Positions 18,915 through 28,667 of a stretch of DNA of 64,000 bases are shown piece after piece. Origin of the DNA: Bacillus sp. 1780r2a1 (GTDB taxonomy: Bacteria > Bacillota > Bacilli > Bacillales > Bacillaceae_H); assembly GCA_024134725.1 (NCBI GenBank), contig CP099863.1:3345258-3409257 (forward strand), in the 5' to 3' direction. How positions within the stretch are numbered: the stretch's first letter is position 1; each line of letters opens with the position of its first letter. The position numbers and the translations under genes were made by a program. The notes below the pieces were generated by a model. The model did no database searches, was not told the DNA's origin, and worked only from the letters and a program-made list of their open reading frames with translations.

Positions 18915-20336
18915 TTAAAAATGAATGGCCTTTCCATCAACAGCTAGTGCTGCTTCACCGATTGCTTCAGATAAGCTTGGGTGTGGATGAATAGTATGAG
19001 CAACTTCCCATGGCGTTGCATCTAACACTTTTGCAAGACCCGCTTCTGAAATCATGTCTGTTACGTGTGGACCAATCATGTGCACTCCAAGCAAGTCATT
19101 TGTTTCTTCGTCTTTAATGATTTTTACAAATCCTTCTGCTTCACCATATACAAGTGCTTTACCAATTGCTTTAAACGGCATTTTACCAACTTTCACGGCA
19201 TGACCTTTTTCTTTTGCTTCTTGCTCTGTTAAACCCACGCTTGCCACTTCTGGGCTACTATATACGCACTTTGAAATAGTTTCATATTGAATTGGCAGCG
19301 GCTTTTTGTCTCCTATATGTTCGATGGCTACAATTCCCTCATGAGAAGCAACGTGCGCAAGTTGAAGACCACCAATGACATCACCAATTGCATAGATATG
19401 CGACTCTTTTGTTTGATAAAATTCATTTGTCTTAATAAAACCATTCTCAACAACAATATCTGTGTTTTCTAATCCAATACCTTCAACGTTGGCTTGTCGT
19501 CCAACAGATACAAGCATCTTTTCAGCTTCGTATGTACTTGTTTCACCATTCACTTCAGCTTTCACTTTTACACTGCTAGCTACTTCAACAGTATCCGCTA
19601 ATACTTTAGCAGAAGTAACTACCTCAATTCCTTTTCGCTGTAGCTGCTTTTTCATTTCAGTTGATACATCGTAATCTTCGGTCGGCAGAATCCGATCACT
19701 GTATTCAATAATTGTTACCTTAACTCCAAAGTCAGCAAGCATTGAAGCCCATTCAACACCAATCACACCGCCACCAACAATCATAATAGATTGAGGAAGA
19801 TTTTTCATTTGTAACGCTTCATCCGATGTAATGATAAACTCTCCATCAATCGTTAGTCCTGGTAACGTTCTTGGGCGCGAGCCCGTTGAAATGATTACGT
19901 TATTTGGTATAAGCATTTCATTTTCTTCACCGCTCTTTAGTTCAACTGAAATGGTTCCTGGCATCGGTGAAAAGATGGATGGTCCTAATATGCGACCAAA
20001 GCCTTCATACACATCGATTTTGCCTTTTTTCATCAGTCCTTTGACACCATTATACAGCTGTGTGACAACCGAATCTTTTCGCTCTTGTACACGCTCATAA
20101 TCAAGTTTTACATCAGATGCTAAAACGCCAAAAGAGGCTGCTTTTTTTGTTGTTTGATATACTTCTGCACTTCGTAACAAAGCTTTGCTTGGAATACACC
20201 CTGCATGAAGGCATGTACCACCCAGCTTTTCTTTTTCTACAATTGCAACGCTTAAGCCGAGCTGAGAAGCACGAATTGCCGCTACGTATCCGCCCGTGCC
20301 TCCTCCTAGAACTACTACATCATATTCTCTTGCCAT
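18915..20336 (-). CDS. lpdV: Dihydrolipoamide dehydrogenase (E3) of the Bkd complex
   Basis: E3 reoxidises the lipoyl groups of BkdB, passing electrons through FAD to NAD. The 473 residues show an FAD-binding GGGTGGYVAAIRA, redox-active C42 and C47 in GGTCLHAGCIPSKA, an NAD-binding VGGGVIGVEWASM, and the dimer-interface HPHPSLSEA with the catalytic base His. It is the bkd-specific paralogue by position, and the same protein could also serve the glycine cleavage system, whose genes are in this window. Confidence 0.94.
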   Translation of the reverse strand: MAREYDVVVLGGGTGGYVAAIRASQLGLSVAIVEKEKLGGTCLHAGCIPSKALLRSAEVYQTTKKAASFGVLASDVKLDYERVQERKDSVVTQLYNGVKGLMKKGKIDVYEGFGRILGPSIFSPMPGTISVELKSGEENEMLIPNNVIISTGSRPRTLPGLTIDGEFIITSDEALQMKNLPQSIMIVGGGVIGVEWASMLADFGVKVTIIEYSDRILPTEDYDVSTEMKKQLQRKGIEVVTSAKVLADTVEVASSVKVKAEVNGETSTYEAEKMLVSVGRQANVEGIGLENTDIVVENGFIKTNEFYQTKESHIYAIGDVIGGLQLAHVASHEGIVAIEHIGDKKPLPIQYETISKCVYSSPEVASVGLTEQEAKEKGHAVKVGKMPFKAIGKALVYGEAEGFVKIIKDEETNDLLGVHMIGPHVTDMISEAGLAKVLDATPWEVAHTIHPHPSLSEAIGEAALAVDGKAIHF

Positions 20337-20356
20337 ATATTGTCACGCCTTTCCTT

Positions 20357-21466
20357 TTAAAGTGTAGAAGAGTGAATGTGCTCACCAGGATATTGCTTTG
20401 CTTTTTCTTCCTGTTTTAAGACGCGCAGTGCACCCTCAGCCAGTGCTTGAAGCTCATTTTCCCCAGGAAACACCGTAACATCTGCAATCCACTTTACGCG
20501 TTCAATAATTAAACTCACGAACATTTTTGAATAAGCAATTCCACCTGTTAAAATAATCGCATCGACCTTACCTGCTAACACAGCACTTGCTGCACCAATT
20601 TCTTTTGCAATTTGGTAAGCCATTGCTTCATACACCAATTTTGCTTTTTCATTTCCATGTTCAATAAGTTTTTCAACTTTTTGAACATCAGACGTCCCTA
20701 AATATCCAACTAATCCACCTTTACCAACAAGCATCTTCATAATATCTTCGCGATAATACTCACCGGAAAAACATAAGCGGACAAGTTCTCCCACTGGAAC
20801 ACTTCCCGCTCTCTCTGGACTAAAAGGACCGTCACCATGTAAACCGTTATTCACATCAACGACTCTTCCATAATTATGAACACCTACAGTGATACCTCCA
20901 CCCATATGTGTCACAATTAAATTTAATTCTTCGTATTTTTTATCAAGTTTGGCAGCAACTTTACGGGCTACTGCTTTTTGATTTAATGCATGAAAAATGC
21001 TTTTACGCGCCATATATGGGCTACCTGATATCCTAGCCACGTCCAATAATTCATCAACAACCACAGGGTCTACAATGAATGCTGGAATATTCAAACCAGA
21101 ACCGATTTCATATGCCAAGATTCCACCAAGGTTTGATGCATGGTGACCTGCATATCCTTCTTTTAAGTCTGTAAGCATTAGCTTATTTACTTCATACGTA
21201 CCGCCTTCAATTGGACGTAACAACCCACCACGTCCGCAGACTGCATTAAGTTTTGATAAATTAATTCCCTCTTCATCAAGCGCTTCTAGAATAGATTTTT
21301 TCCGAAACTCATATTGATCATAAATGGTTTCAAATACACTCAGTTCTTTTGCTTCATAGCGAATCGTGCGATCAAAAATCATTTGATCATTGTGGAATAC
21401 ACCGATTTTCGTTGATGTCGATCCTGGATTAATGGTGAGTATTCGATAATCTTGCATAATTAACAT
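20357..21466 (-). CDS. buk: Butyrate (branched-chain fatty acid) kinase
   Basis: Buk transfers phosphate from butyryl- or branched acyl-phosphate to ADP, yielding ATP and a free short-chain acid. It belongs to the acetate kinase fold: [16 protein letters not shown] at the N-terminus, then [25 protein letters not shown]. Translation could begin at 21487, 21466 or 21457. The ATG at 21466 (MLIMQDYRI) follows AGGAGG by four bases and is chosen, giving 369 residues. In the operon it lies after bcd, separated by a 232-base stretch with a hairpin. Confidence 0.92.
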   Translation of the reverse strand: MLIMQDYRILTINPGSTSTKIGVFHNDQMIFDRTIRYEAKELSVFETIYDQYEFRKKSILEALDEEGINLSKLNAVCGRGGLLRPIEGGTYEVNKLMLTDLKEGYAGHHASNLGGILAYEIGSGLNIPAFIVDPVVVDELLDVARISGSPYMARKSIFHALNQKAVARKVAAKLDKKYEELNLIVTHMGGGITVGVHNYGRVVDVNNGLHGDGPFSPERAGSVPVGELVRLCFSGEYYREDIMKMLVGKGGLVGYLGTSDVQKVEKLIEHGNEKAKLVYEAMAYQIAKEIGAASAVLAGKVDAIILTGGIAYSKMFVSLIIERVKWIADVTVFPGENELQALAEGALRVLKQEEKAKQYPGEHIHSSTL

Positions 21467-21657
21467 AGAGCCTCCTAGCTGTATCAAGTTTAACTTCCAT
21501 CAGCGGAAACGTTCTTTATCTCCATTGACGTTTAGTTCAACTTACCGAACCTTTACAGACAGCTGATTTCCCACTTCTTTTCTTTGTAACCTCATCATCT
21601 TAAAAGAAGGATTTACTATCCGTTAAGAGTGGGGTAAAATGCTGTTTGCCTAAATGA

Positions 21658-21690
21658 AGCTAGGGAACGTATCTCTACAGGTCCCTAGCT
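21658..21690 (-). other. Hairpin in the bcd-buk intergenic region
   Basis: AGCTAGGGA and TCCCTAGCT form a perfect 9-bp stem with a 15-base loop, eight bases after the bcd stop. No T run follows, so it is more likely an mRNA stability or processing element, or a leaky terminator, than a strong stop. The rest of the gap to buk shows no gene. Confidence 0.5.
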
Positions 21691-21698
21691 GTTAATTA

Positions 21699-22799
21699 TT
21701 AGCGAGAACGTCTACTTAAAAGGTGATGTTCATTTTGCAAAAACTGACTGCGAGAGCGTCTTAGTTTCTCAATTCGCTCTTCTGCTAGGCGATCTGCCGC
21801 TACATATGTCGGAATTCCATCTCGCTTTGAAATTTCAATTACTTTTTCAATATTATCATAAATCGTTTCAACCTTTTTCAATGCGCGTTCACGATTATAA
21901 CCAATCAATTCGTCCGCTACGTTAATTACTCCTCCAGCGTTGATTACATAGTCCGGTGCATAAATGATTCCCATTTCATGAATCATATCACCATGACGGG
22001 CTTCTTTTAACTGATTGTTTGCTGCTCCTGCAATTACCTTTGCCTTTAATTGTGGAATTGTTTCATCATTGATTGTTGCACCTAGTGCACAAGGTGCATA
22101 GATATCACATTCTACTCCATAAATATCCTGCGGGTCTACTGCTTTTGCACCGAATTCTTCAACTGCACGCTGCACAGACTCCTTGTTGATGTCTGTCACA
22201 ATGAGCTTTGCTCCTTCTTCATGAAGATGACGACACAGGTTATATGCAACGTTTCCGATTCCTTGAACTGCTATTACTTTTCCTTCTAAAATATCCGTAC
22301 CGAATGCTTCTTTTGCAGCTGCTTTAATCCCGCGATAAACTCCATAAGCCGTAACTGGCGAAGGATTTCCTGATGAACCAAACGCAGGTGAAACTCCTGT
22401 CACGTAGTCTGTTTCTTGATATACAAGGTCCATATCTTCAACAGTTGTTCCCACATCTTCAGCTGTAATATAGCGTCCGTTTAGCCCTTGAATATAACGT
22501 CCAAACGCGCGGAACATTTCTTCGTTTTTATCTCTTTTAGGATCACCGATAATAACTGTTTTACCGCCTCCCAGGTTAAGCCCTGCTGCTGCGTTTTTAT
22601 ATGTCATCCCTTTTGCAAGGCGCAGCGCGTCTTCAATTGCCGCTTCCTCAGACTCATACGTCCACATTCTCGTTCCACCTAAAGCAGGCCCAATTGTTGT
22701 ATCATGAATGGCAATAATTGCTTTTAACCCCGATTGCTCATCTTGGCAAAAAACTAATTGTTCATAATCGTATTGTTCCATATAGCTAAAAATTTTCAT
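21699..22799 (-). CDS. bcd: Leucine/branched-chain amino acid dehydrogenase
   Basis: Bcd oxidatively deaminates leucine, valine and isoleucine with NAD to the 2-oxo acids used by the Bkd complex. The 366 residues match the Glu/Leu/Phe/Val dehydrogenase family: catalytic lysine region [37 protein letters not shown] and the Rossmann [16 protein letters not shown] strong AGGAGG site precedes ATG 22799. It lies 15 bases after ptb. Confidence 0.95.
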   Translation of the reverse strand: MKIFSYMEQYDYEQLVFCQDEQSGLKAIIAIHDTTIGPALGGTRMWTYESEEAAIEDALRLAKGMTYKNAAAGLNLGGGKTVIIGDPKRDKNEEMFRAFGRYIQGLNGRYITAEDVGTTVEDMDLVYQETDYVTGVSPAFGSSGNPSPVTAYGVYRGIKAAAKEAFGTDILEGKVIAVQGIGNVAYNLCRHLHEEGAKLIVTDINKESVQRAVEEFGAKAVDPQDIYGVECDIYAPCALGATINDETIPQLKAKVIAGAANNQLKEARHGDMIHEMGIIYAPDYVINAGGVINVADELIGYNRERALKKVETIYDNIEKVIEISKRDGIPTYVAADRLAEERIEKLRRSRSQFLQNEHHLLSRRSR

Positions 22800-22814
22800 T
22801 GTTGTTTCCTCCTA

Positions 22815-23723
22815 TTAATTATGTGTCGCTACGTTGATTGCTAACGCTAACGAGTAAAGTTTACTTTCAGCAGAGTCTGCTCGTGACGTAAGTACGATTG
22901 GCGCTTTTGCTCCAGCAATAACAGCTCCAACCTTTGCTTTCGCAAAATAAATAAGTGATTTATATAAAATGTTTCCCGATTCAATTGTAGGTACCATTAA
23001 AATATCAGCTGCTCCAGCAACTTCGCTTTGAATTCCTTTTTGCTCAGCAGCTACGTGACTGATGGCATTATCCAAAGCAAGAGGTCCATCGACAACACAA
23101 CCTTTTATTTGACCACGCTTGTTCATCTGTGTTAGTAATGCAGCATCAGTAGTCGCTTCCATTGCTGGATTGACTACTTCAACAGCCGCAATTGGTGCTA
23201 CTTTCGGTTTGGTTATCCCCATTGCTTGTGCAACACCCACGGCATTTTCAATAATTTGAACTTTCTCTTGAATATTTGGTGCAATATTCATTGCTGCATC
23301 TGTGACAATAATAGGTCTGTCATACCCTGGAATTTCAAAGGCAGCTACGTGTGACAAGACGTTTCCAGTTCGCAAACCGTTCTCTTTATGTAAAACAGCT
23401 TTAAGAATGGTTGAAGTTGAGAGGTGACCTTTCATAACGATATGCGCTTCATTCATTGCTACAGCACGCACTGCTTCTTGGGCAGATTGTTGAGGTGAAT
23501 TTGTATGCACAATCGTAACTTCGCCTGCTTCCAAGCGTCTTTTGATTTTTTGCTCTAAATTTGATTTAATTTTAGCTTCGTTTCCATATAAAATAAAACG
23601 AGCTAATTGGTGCTCACAGGCCTGATTAACCGCTTCAAGGGTTTCTGCGTCCTCAGCAGCAGCAACGGCGATTGTAACCTGTTTATTCGTTATACTTTTA
23701 CGCATTAACTGTTTAAGTATCAT
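22815..23723 (-). CDS. ptb: Phosphate butyryltransferase
   Basis: Ptb converts butyryl-CoA or branched acyl-CoAs and phosphate to acyl-phosphate, feeding Buk. The 302 residues have the phosphotransacetylase/Ptb fold, with VDGPLALDNAISHVAA and MVPTIESGNILYKSL typical of phosphate butyryltransferases. It is the first gene of the seven-gene operon. The start ATG 23723 follows a weak AAAGG site; a second ATG six codons in is an alternative. The sigma-54 promoter ends about 70 bases upstream. Confidence 0.93.
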   Translation of the reverse strand: MILKQLMRKSITNKQVTIAVAAAEDAETLEAVNQACEHQLARFILYGNEAKIKSNLEQKIKRRLEAGEVTIVHTNSPQQSAQEAVRAVAMNEAHIVMKGHLSTSTILKAVLHKENGLRTGNVLSHVAAFEIPGYDRPIIVTDAAMNIAPNIQEKVQIIENAVGVAQAMGITKPKVAPIAAVEVVNPAMEATTDAALLTQMNKRGQIKGCVVDGPLALDNAISHVAAEQKGIQSEVAGAADILMVPTIESGNILYKSLIYFAKAKVGAVIAGAKAPIVLTSRADSAESKLYSLALAINVATHN

Positions 23724-23791
23724 GAAGTGCTCGACCTTTCATGTTAGAGTTTGGTAAAAACGAAGCGAATAGCTTCACCACTTTTTATATT

Positions 23792-23808
23792 TGCAAGAAC
23801 CATGCCAA
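23792..23808 (-). promoter_or_regulatory. Sigma-54 (SigL) promoter of the ptb-bkd operon
   Basis: The minus strand reads TTGGCATGGTTCTTGCA. The invariant GG and GC doublets are separated by exactly ten bases, as required for -24/-12 promoters. It lies between ptb and bkdR, which encodes the matching enhancer-binding activator. Confidence 0.9.
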
Positions 23809-23929
23809 ATACTGATAACACCGAAAAATCCCTCGTTTTCTAACGAATTGCCTTGATTAATGCTAAAAACAGTAGACTTTATTATTTTTCAGGGATACAA
23901 AATCAGTTAATAAGTTTATAAGTCCATGC

Positions 23930-23960
23930 GCAATAATTTGCATACTATGCATATTATTGC
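23930..23960 (-). promoter_or_regulatory. Inverted repeat, likely BkdR upstream activating sequence
   Basis: GCAATAATTTGCAT and ATGCATATTATTGC form 14-base arms with one mismatch and a three-base spacer. The repeat lies about 140-165 bases upstream of the sigma-54 transcription start, the usual distance for an enhancer, and overlaps the bkdR stop codon. The symmetry is seen; BkdR binding is inferred. Confidence 0.65.
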
Positions 23961-26023
23961 ATGCCTATATTTGCAATTCCATATTTTTCAAGTTTGTAGT
24001 AAAGAGCACGGATGGATATATTTAGACGTTTCGCAGTTTTTGTTTTATTATAATCATGTTCTTTTAAAACGTGCAGTATAACATCTCTTTCATATTGTTC
24101 CACTAACGTTGAAAGAGTTTCACCATTTTGTATAGTAAAATCAACAGGTATTGATTCAGACTGCTCACTTACATTATTTAAGGTTGGAAGATGCTTTGCA
24201 GTAATGAGCACTTCACTATACTGCATATAAATAACAGCTCTTCCCAAAATATTCTCAAGCTCTCTGACGTTCCCAGGCCAATCATAGTGTAGAAGTAGTT
24301 TCAACGCATCTTCTGATAGACCTTCTACGCTTCTACCATAGTCTTGATTAATTTTTGTAATCAAGTGTAGCGCCAAGGCCTCGATATCTTCTTTTCGCAG
24401 ACGAAGAGGCGGAATTTGGATTGGAATTTTATTTAATCGATAGTAAAGATCTTGTCTAATTGTTCCTTCTGCAATCCCTTGTTCCAAATTCACATTCGTT
24501 GCTGCAATTACTCGTACGTTTACAGGAATTGAGCTAGTTCCTCCTACTCGTACTAATTCCTTTTCTTGCAGTACTCGTAATAGTTTTGCTTGCATATGTG
24601 CTGATAATTCACCGATTTCATCTAAGAAAATACTTCCGTTATTTGCTTCTTCAAACAACCCGCGCTTGCCTCCACGCTTAGCACCTGAAAATGCTCCTTC
24701 TTCATATCCAAAGAGTTCGCTTTCTAAAAGAGATTCTGATAGCGCAGCGCAGTTTACGCGCACAAATTTGTTATACTTTCGTTCACTTGCATTATGAATA
24801 GCGTGGGCAAACAGCTCTTTTCCAGTTCCGGACTCTCCGCGTAATAATACTGTTGCAGGAGTTTTAGCTGCTAGTTTTGCTTGTTCGATAGCTAACAAAA
24901 ACTCTTCAGATTCACCAATAATGTCTGCAAACGAATACTTCGCTTCTAGCGTACGAATAATTTGGCGCGCTCTGTTTAATTCCGTAGTAAGCTGCTGTAT
25001 CTCTGAGATATCGTGGATAACACCTACGCTCCCTTTTAACTTACCATCAACAATAACTGGAGCAACGTTTACAACAACATCTTTTTTGTTCGGCCCTACC
25101 TTCATGCTAACACCACGCACAGCTCTTCTTGTTTTTAACACTTGCATGTGCATGCTTTCTCCTTCAGAGATATCTGTGGTCGCCGGCTTTCCAATAATAT
25201 CTGAGCGTTGAAGCCCCGTAATCTTTGTATAAGCAGGGTTTATTAATAACCCAACACCTTCTTCATCCACAACTGAAATGGCTTCTTCTGATGACTGAAT
25301 AATTGCTTCAAGCATAGTTTGAATATCCTTTAAATTCGTCACTTCTTCAGCTAAATTTACCACTTCTGTAATATCTTTAAAAACAGAAAAGGCTCCAAAT
25401 AATTCTCCTTTTTCATTAACCATAGGAATACGTGACGTAATTACTTTATGACTATTGGTAATAGTAAACTCTCGATTATAATCCGTTCGTTTTGTCAGTA
25501 AAGTTGTTGGTAACTCGCTTGCTGGAATGGATTCATGGATATGCTTTCCAATGACATTTTCACTTTTTAAGCCCGTGATTCTTTCAGCACTTTTATTAAA
25601 GAGGGTTACTTTCGCCTCTTTATCTACAACAATCATTGCATCATGTGTAGAGTTAAAGATTAGATTATACTTATCTGATTCATGCGTTAAGCGTTCAATT
25701 AACTCTTCTTTTTGGTCCATTAAGCTAGCCATCATTTTAGCAACTGAACCTGGTATTAGTAACGTATTACTTTGTTTTTGCTTATGTAGTTCCTGAAACA
25801 CATATTCATTCCCAGTCGCATCTACAATGACGTCTACACCTTTATGGAGAAAAGACCCCCAGGTTGTGGAAACTTTTATTCCTAATTGCTCTGCATACTT
25901 CATCGCTGGGGCTTTAGAATTAACGTCTACTACTCCAACTACCTTTATTCCCTCGGCTTCTTCAATCATTTTTAGTACGGCTAATCCACCCGTGTTAGCA
26001 CCAATAATCAACACAGTTTGCAT
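23954..26023 (-). CDS. bkdR: Sigma-54-dependent transcriptional activator BkdR
   Basis: BkdR activates the ptb-bcd-buk-lpdV-bkd operon with SigL. The 689 residues contain an N-terminal Rossmann-like domain ([17 protein letters not shown], about 1-105), two PAS domains (about 115-225 and 235-345), an AAA+ domain with Walker A GESGTGKE (396-403), and a C-terminal Fis-type helix-turn-helix ([20 protein letters not shown]). The loop contacting sigma-54 reads GAFSGA (443-448) rather than the usual GAFTGA. Signals are probably sensed by the N-terminal or PAS domains; the ligand is not evident from sequence. Confidence 0.93.
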   Translation of the reverse strand: MQTVLIIGANTGGLAVLKMIEEAEGIKVVGVVDVNSKAPAMKYAEQLGIKVSTTWGSFLHKGVDVIVDATGNEYVFQELHKQKQSNTLLIPGSVAKMMASLMDQKEELIERLTHESDKYNLIFNSTHDAMIVVDKEAKVTLFNKSAERITGLKSENVIGKHIHESIPASELPTTLLTKRTDYNREFTITNSHKVITSRIPMVNEKGELFGAFSVFKDITEVVNLAEEVTNLKDIQTMLEAIIQSSEEAISVVDEEGVGLLINPAYTKITGLQRSDIIGKPATTDISEGESMHMQVLKTRRAVRGVSMKVGPNKKDVVVNVAPVIVDGKLKGSVGVIHDISEIQQLTTELNRARQIIRTLEAKYSFADIIGESEEFLLAIEQAKLAAKTPATVLLRGESGTGKELFAHAIHNASERKYNKFVRVNCAALSESLLESELFGYEEGAFSGAKRGGKRGLFEEANNGSIFLDEIGELSAHMQAKLLRVLQEKELVRVGGTSSIPVNVRVIAATNVNLEQGIAEGTIRQDLYYRLNKIPIQIPPLRLRKEDIEALALHLITKINQDYGRSVEGLSEDALKLLLHYDWPGNVRELENILGRAVIYMQYSEVLITAKHLPTLNNVSEQSESIPVDFTIQNGETLSTLVEQYERDVILHVLKEHDYNKTKTAKRLNISIRALYYKLEKYGIANIGMQ

Positions 26024-26168
26024 ATTTTTTCACCTTTTTCATTTAAAATGGAAAAATACTCTGCAACTTCTTGCACTACTTTATCATATAAAACTTTAAA
26101 CAGTCTTGACAATTTTTTTTGCTGTTTTATCATTTAAGTAAGACAGATCAGGAAAGGATTTCCTAACT

Positions 26169-26429
26169 ATGATGAGGATTATTGCGTTGCTCATTTTATT
26201 AATTCCCGGAGTTTTAGCAGGGTATGGCATTAAATTAATGAGAGATATGGTGTTTGGAATTTTACAGCCTCCTTTTTCATCCTTAATGCTTCAATTTACC
26301 ATAGGGTTACTATTGTTTGTAATTGGTTTAGGATTTGTAGCAGGTTTTATTCTTCATCGAGATCGAAAGCGTCAAAAGGTTCAACCTCGCTTTCAGCAAA
26401 AAGAGAAAGCATCTCTATCAAAAAAATAG
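26169..26429 (+). CDS. yqzF: Small membrane protein YqzF (DUF2627)
   Basis: This 86-residue membrane protein of unknown function has two hydrophobic segments (about residues 3-20 and 42-63), with basic residues after the second (HRDRKRQK). It resembles the DUF2627 family (YqzF), which in B. subtilis also lies next to bkdR. It starts ATGATG at 26169, divergent from bkdR across 145 bases, and ends inside its own terminator. Alternative start: the second ATG. Confidence 0.8.
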   Translation: MMRIIALLILLIPGVLAGYGIKLMRDMVFGILQPPFSSLMLQFTIGLLLFVIGLGFVAGFILHRDRKRQKVQPRFQQKEKASLSKK

Positions 26430-26438
26430 AGATGCTTT
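26406..26438. terminator. Bidirectional terminator between yqzF and yqiK
   Basis: AAAGCATCTCTA and TAGAGATGCTTT form a 12-bp stem over a nine-base A-rich loop that holds the last yqzF codons; the stop codon is the first triplet of the right arm. T and A runs flank it. Confidence 0.88.
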
Positions 26439-26442
26439 TTTA

Positions 26443-27171
26443 TTACATACGATTAGCAGCAAATTCTTTAATCATTTTCTCAGGATAATCAGTGATGATG
26501 GATTCACAACCATATCCGTATAGCTGTTTCGCTAGCTTTACATCATTCACTGTATATGGCCGCACAGGGATACGATAGTCTTTGGAAGCGGCTACGTTTA
26601 CTTGATTAACTGTGCGATAATTTGGATGAAGTGCTCTAGCACCAAGGTGTTGAGCATAAATCCAGGGTTCAAACATTGGATATGAATATAAAATAGCTGT
26701 TTCAATTGTTGAATCAAAAGATGTGACTCTTGCTAAGCTATTATGATTAAATGAAGATATAATGATACGCTCTTTCATTTTATAATAGTAGATGAGATCA
26801 AGTACCTTCATTTCTAAATAAGCATACTCAAACAGGTTATTTTTCAATTCAATATTAACAGAAAACTGCTGGTTAGAAGCCCAAGCTAGTACTTCATTTA
26901 ACGTAGGTATTTGACAAGCTCCGTATTTCTTTTTAAATTTATAGCTCGCATCAAGACTTCTTAATTCTTTATAGTTAAAGTCTCTTATATATCCTTTACC
27001 ATTTGTTGTTCGATCAACTTTTTCATCATGAATAACCATGAGCTCACCGTCTTTGGACATATGAACATCAAGTTCAATTCCATCTGCTCCTACTCTGATT
27101 GCTTCTTCAAACGAAATCATTGTATTTTCAGGAAACGTCCCTGCTGCTCCTCTGTGACCCATAATACGCAT
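26443..27171 (-). CDS. yqiK: Glycerophosphodiester phosphodiesterase (YqiK)
   Basis: This enzyme hydrolyses glycerophosphodiesters to glycerol-3-phosphate and an alcohol. The 242-residue protein has the GDPD catalytic signature GHRGAAGTFPENTMISFEEA at residues 5-24 and the second motif GIELDVHMSKDGELMVIHDE. There is no signal peptide, so it acts in the cytosol, like E. coli UgpQ. The order yqiK-yqzF-bkdR resembles B. subtilis, but the mmg genes that intervene there are absent. Confidence 0.9.
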   Translation of the reverse strand: MRIMGHRGAAGTFPENTMISFEEAIRVGADGIELDVHMSKDGELMVIHDEKVDRTTNGKGYIRDFNYKELRSLDASYKFKKKYGACQIPTLNEVLAWASNQQFSVNIELKNNLFEYAYLEMKVLDLIYYYKMKERIIISSFNHNSLARVTSFDSTIETAILYSYPMFEPWIYAQHLGARALHPNYRTVNQVNVAASKDYRIPVRPYTVNDVKLAKQLYGYGCESIITDYPEKMIKEFAANRM

Positions 27172-27272
27172 ACTTGCTCAATCCCTTCATTATGACTTAT
27201 GATTAACAAGGTAGTTGCAATTTATCATAATGCTTACACATATATTTTACAAGAGAATAGGAGTTGATATGT

Positions 27273-27416
27273 ATGAGACCACTACAAATCTCACCTGATA
27301 CGGCTGTTAAACTGGCTGAAAAACTGAACGTCCCTTTAGAACAACTGATGCACATGCCACAGCATATCCTATTGCAAAAGCTTGCTCAGCTGGATAAAGA
27401 AGACGAAAATAACTAA
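27273..27416 (+). CDS. YycC-like small protein
   Basis: This 47-residue protein begins MRPLQISPDTAVKLAEKLNV and continues PLEQLMHMPQHILLQKLAQL before an acidic tail. It matches the YycC-like family of short conserved Bacillus proteins with no known function. The ATG at 27273 is nine bases after an AGGAG site (27259-27263), and a strong terminator follows. An overlapping ATG at 27269 is in another frame. It sits in the yqiK-ldh interval and reads towards ldh. Confidence 0.75.
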   Translation: MRPLQISPDTAVKLAEKLNVPLEQLMHMPQHILLQKLAQLDKEDENN

Positions 27417-27456
27417 TATCAAAAATAGCACTAGCTATTATGAAACTACAGAAGAT

Positions 27457-27484
27457 AAAAAAGGCCTTTTTTAAGGCCTTTTTT
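27457..27484 (+). terminator. Terminator after the YycC-like gene
   Basis: AAAAAAGGCCTT pairs with AAGGCCTTTTTT across a four-base T loop, with a T-rich tail. It isolates ldh from upstream transcription. Confidence 0.88.
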
Positions 27485-27554
27485 ATTTAATTAACTTTTA
27501 ATAAAAAATGATATTTTGTTGTTGCCAAATGAAAAATCAAGTGTTATTATCTAC

Positions 27555-27572
27555 TTGTGAAACATTTCACAA
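27555..27572. promoter_or_regulatory. Rex operator 1 upstream of ldh
   Basis: TTGTGAAACATTTCACAA matches the Rex consensus TTGTGAAWWWWTTCACAA at all but one central base (C in the AT-rich spacer), and both half-sites are perfect. Rex releases such sites when the NADH/NAD ratio rises. Confidence 0.88.
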
Positions 27573-27632
27573 TATCTTTTTTGTTGAAATGAGCCTAAAA
27601 AATAAAGTTGATTTGTTTTTTATTTATCCGAA

Positions 27633-27652
27633 TATGTGAAATATTTCACATA
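27633..27652. promoter_or_regulatory. Rex operator 2 upstream of ldh
   Basis: TATGTGAAATATTTCACATA is a perfect 20-base palindrome containing the Rex half-sites TGTGAA/TTCACA. It lies 24 bases before the ldh start and 78 bases from operator 1 (centre to centre roughly 79), so Rex may loop the promoter region. Confidence 0.85.
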
Positions 27653-27664
27653 CTATTCTCTTGA

Positions 27665-28618
<954 letters not shown>

Positions 28619-28667
28619 GCAGAAAGCGAGTAAGTTCGCTTTCTCGCTTCCTAAAGGAGCCGTTTAA

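Noticed and set aside
21488-21657. Short 18-codon frame (ATG ATG AGG on the reverse strand) in the bcd-buk gap
   Set aside because: No convincing ribosome site and no recognisable family; too short to support.
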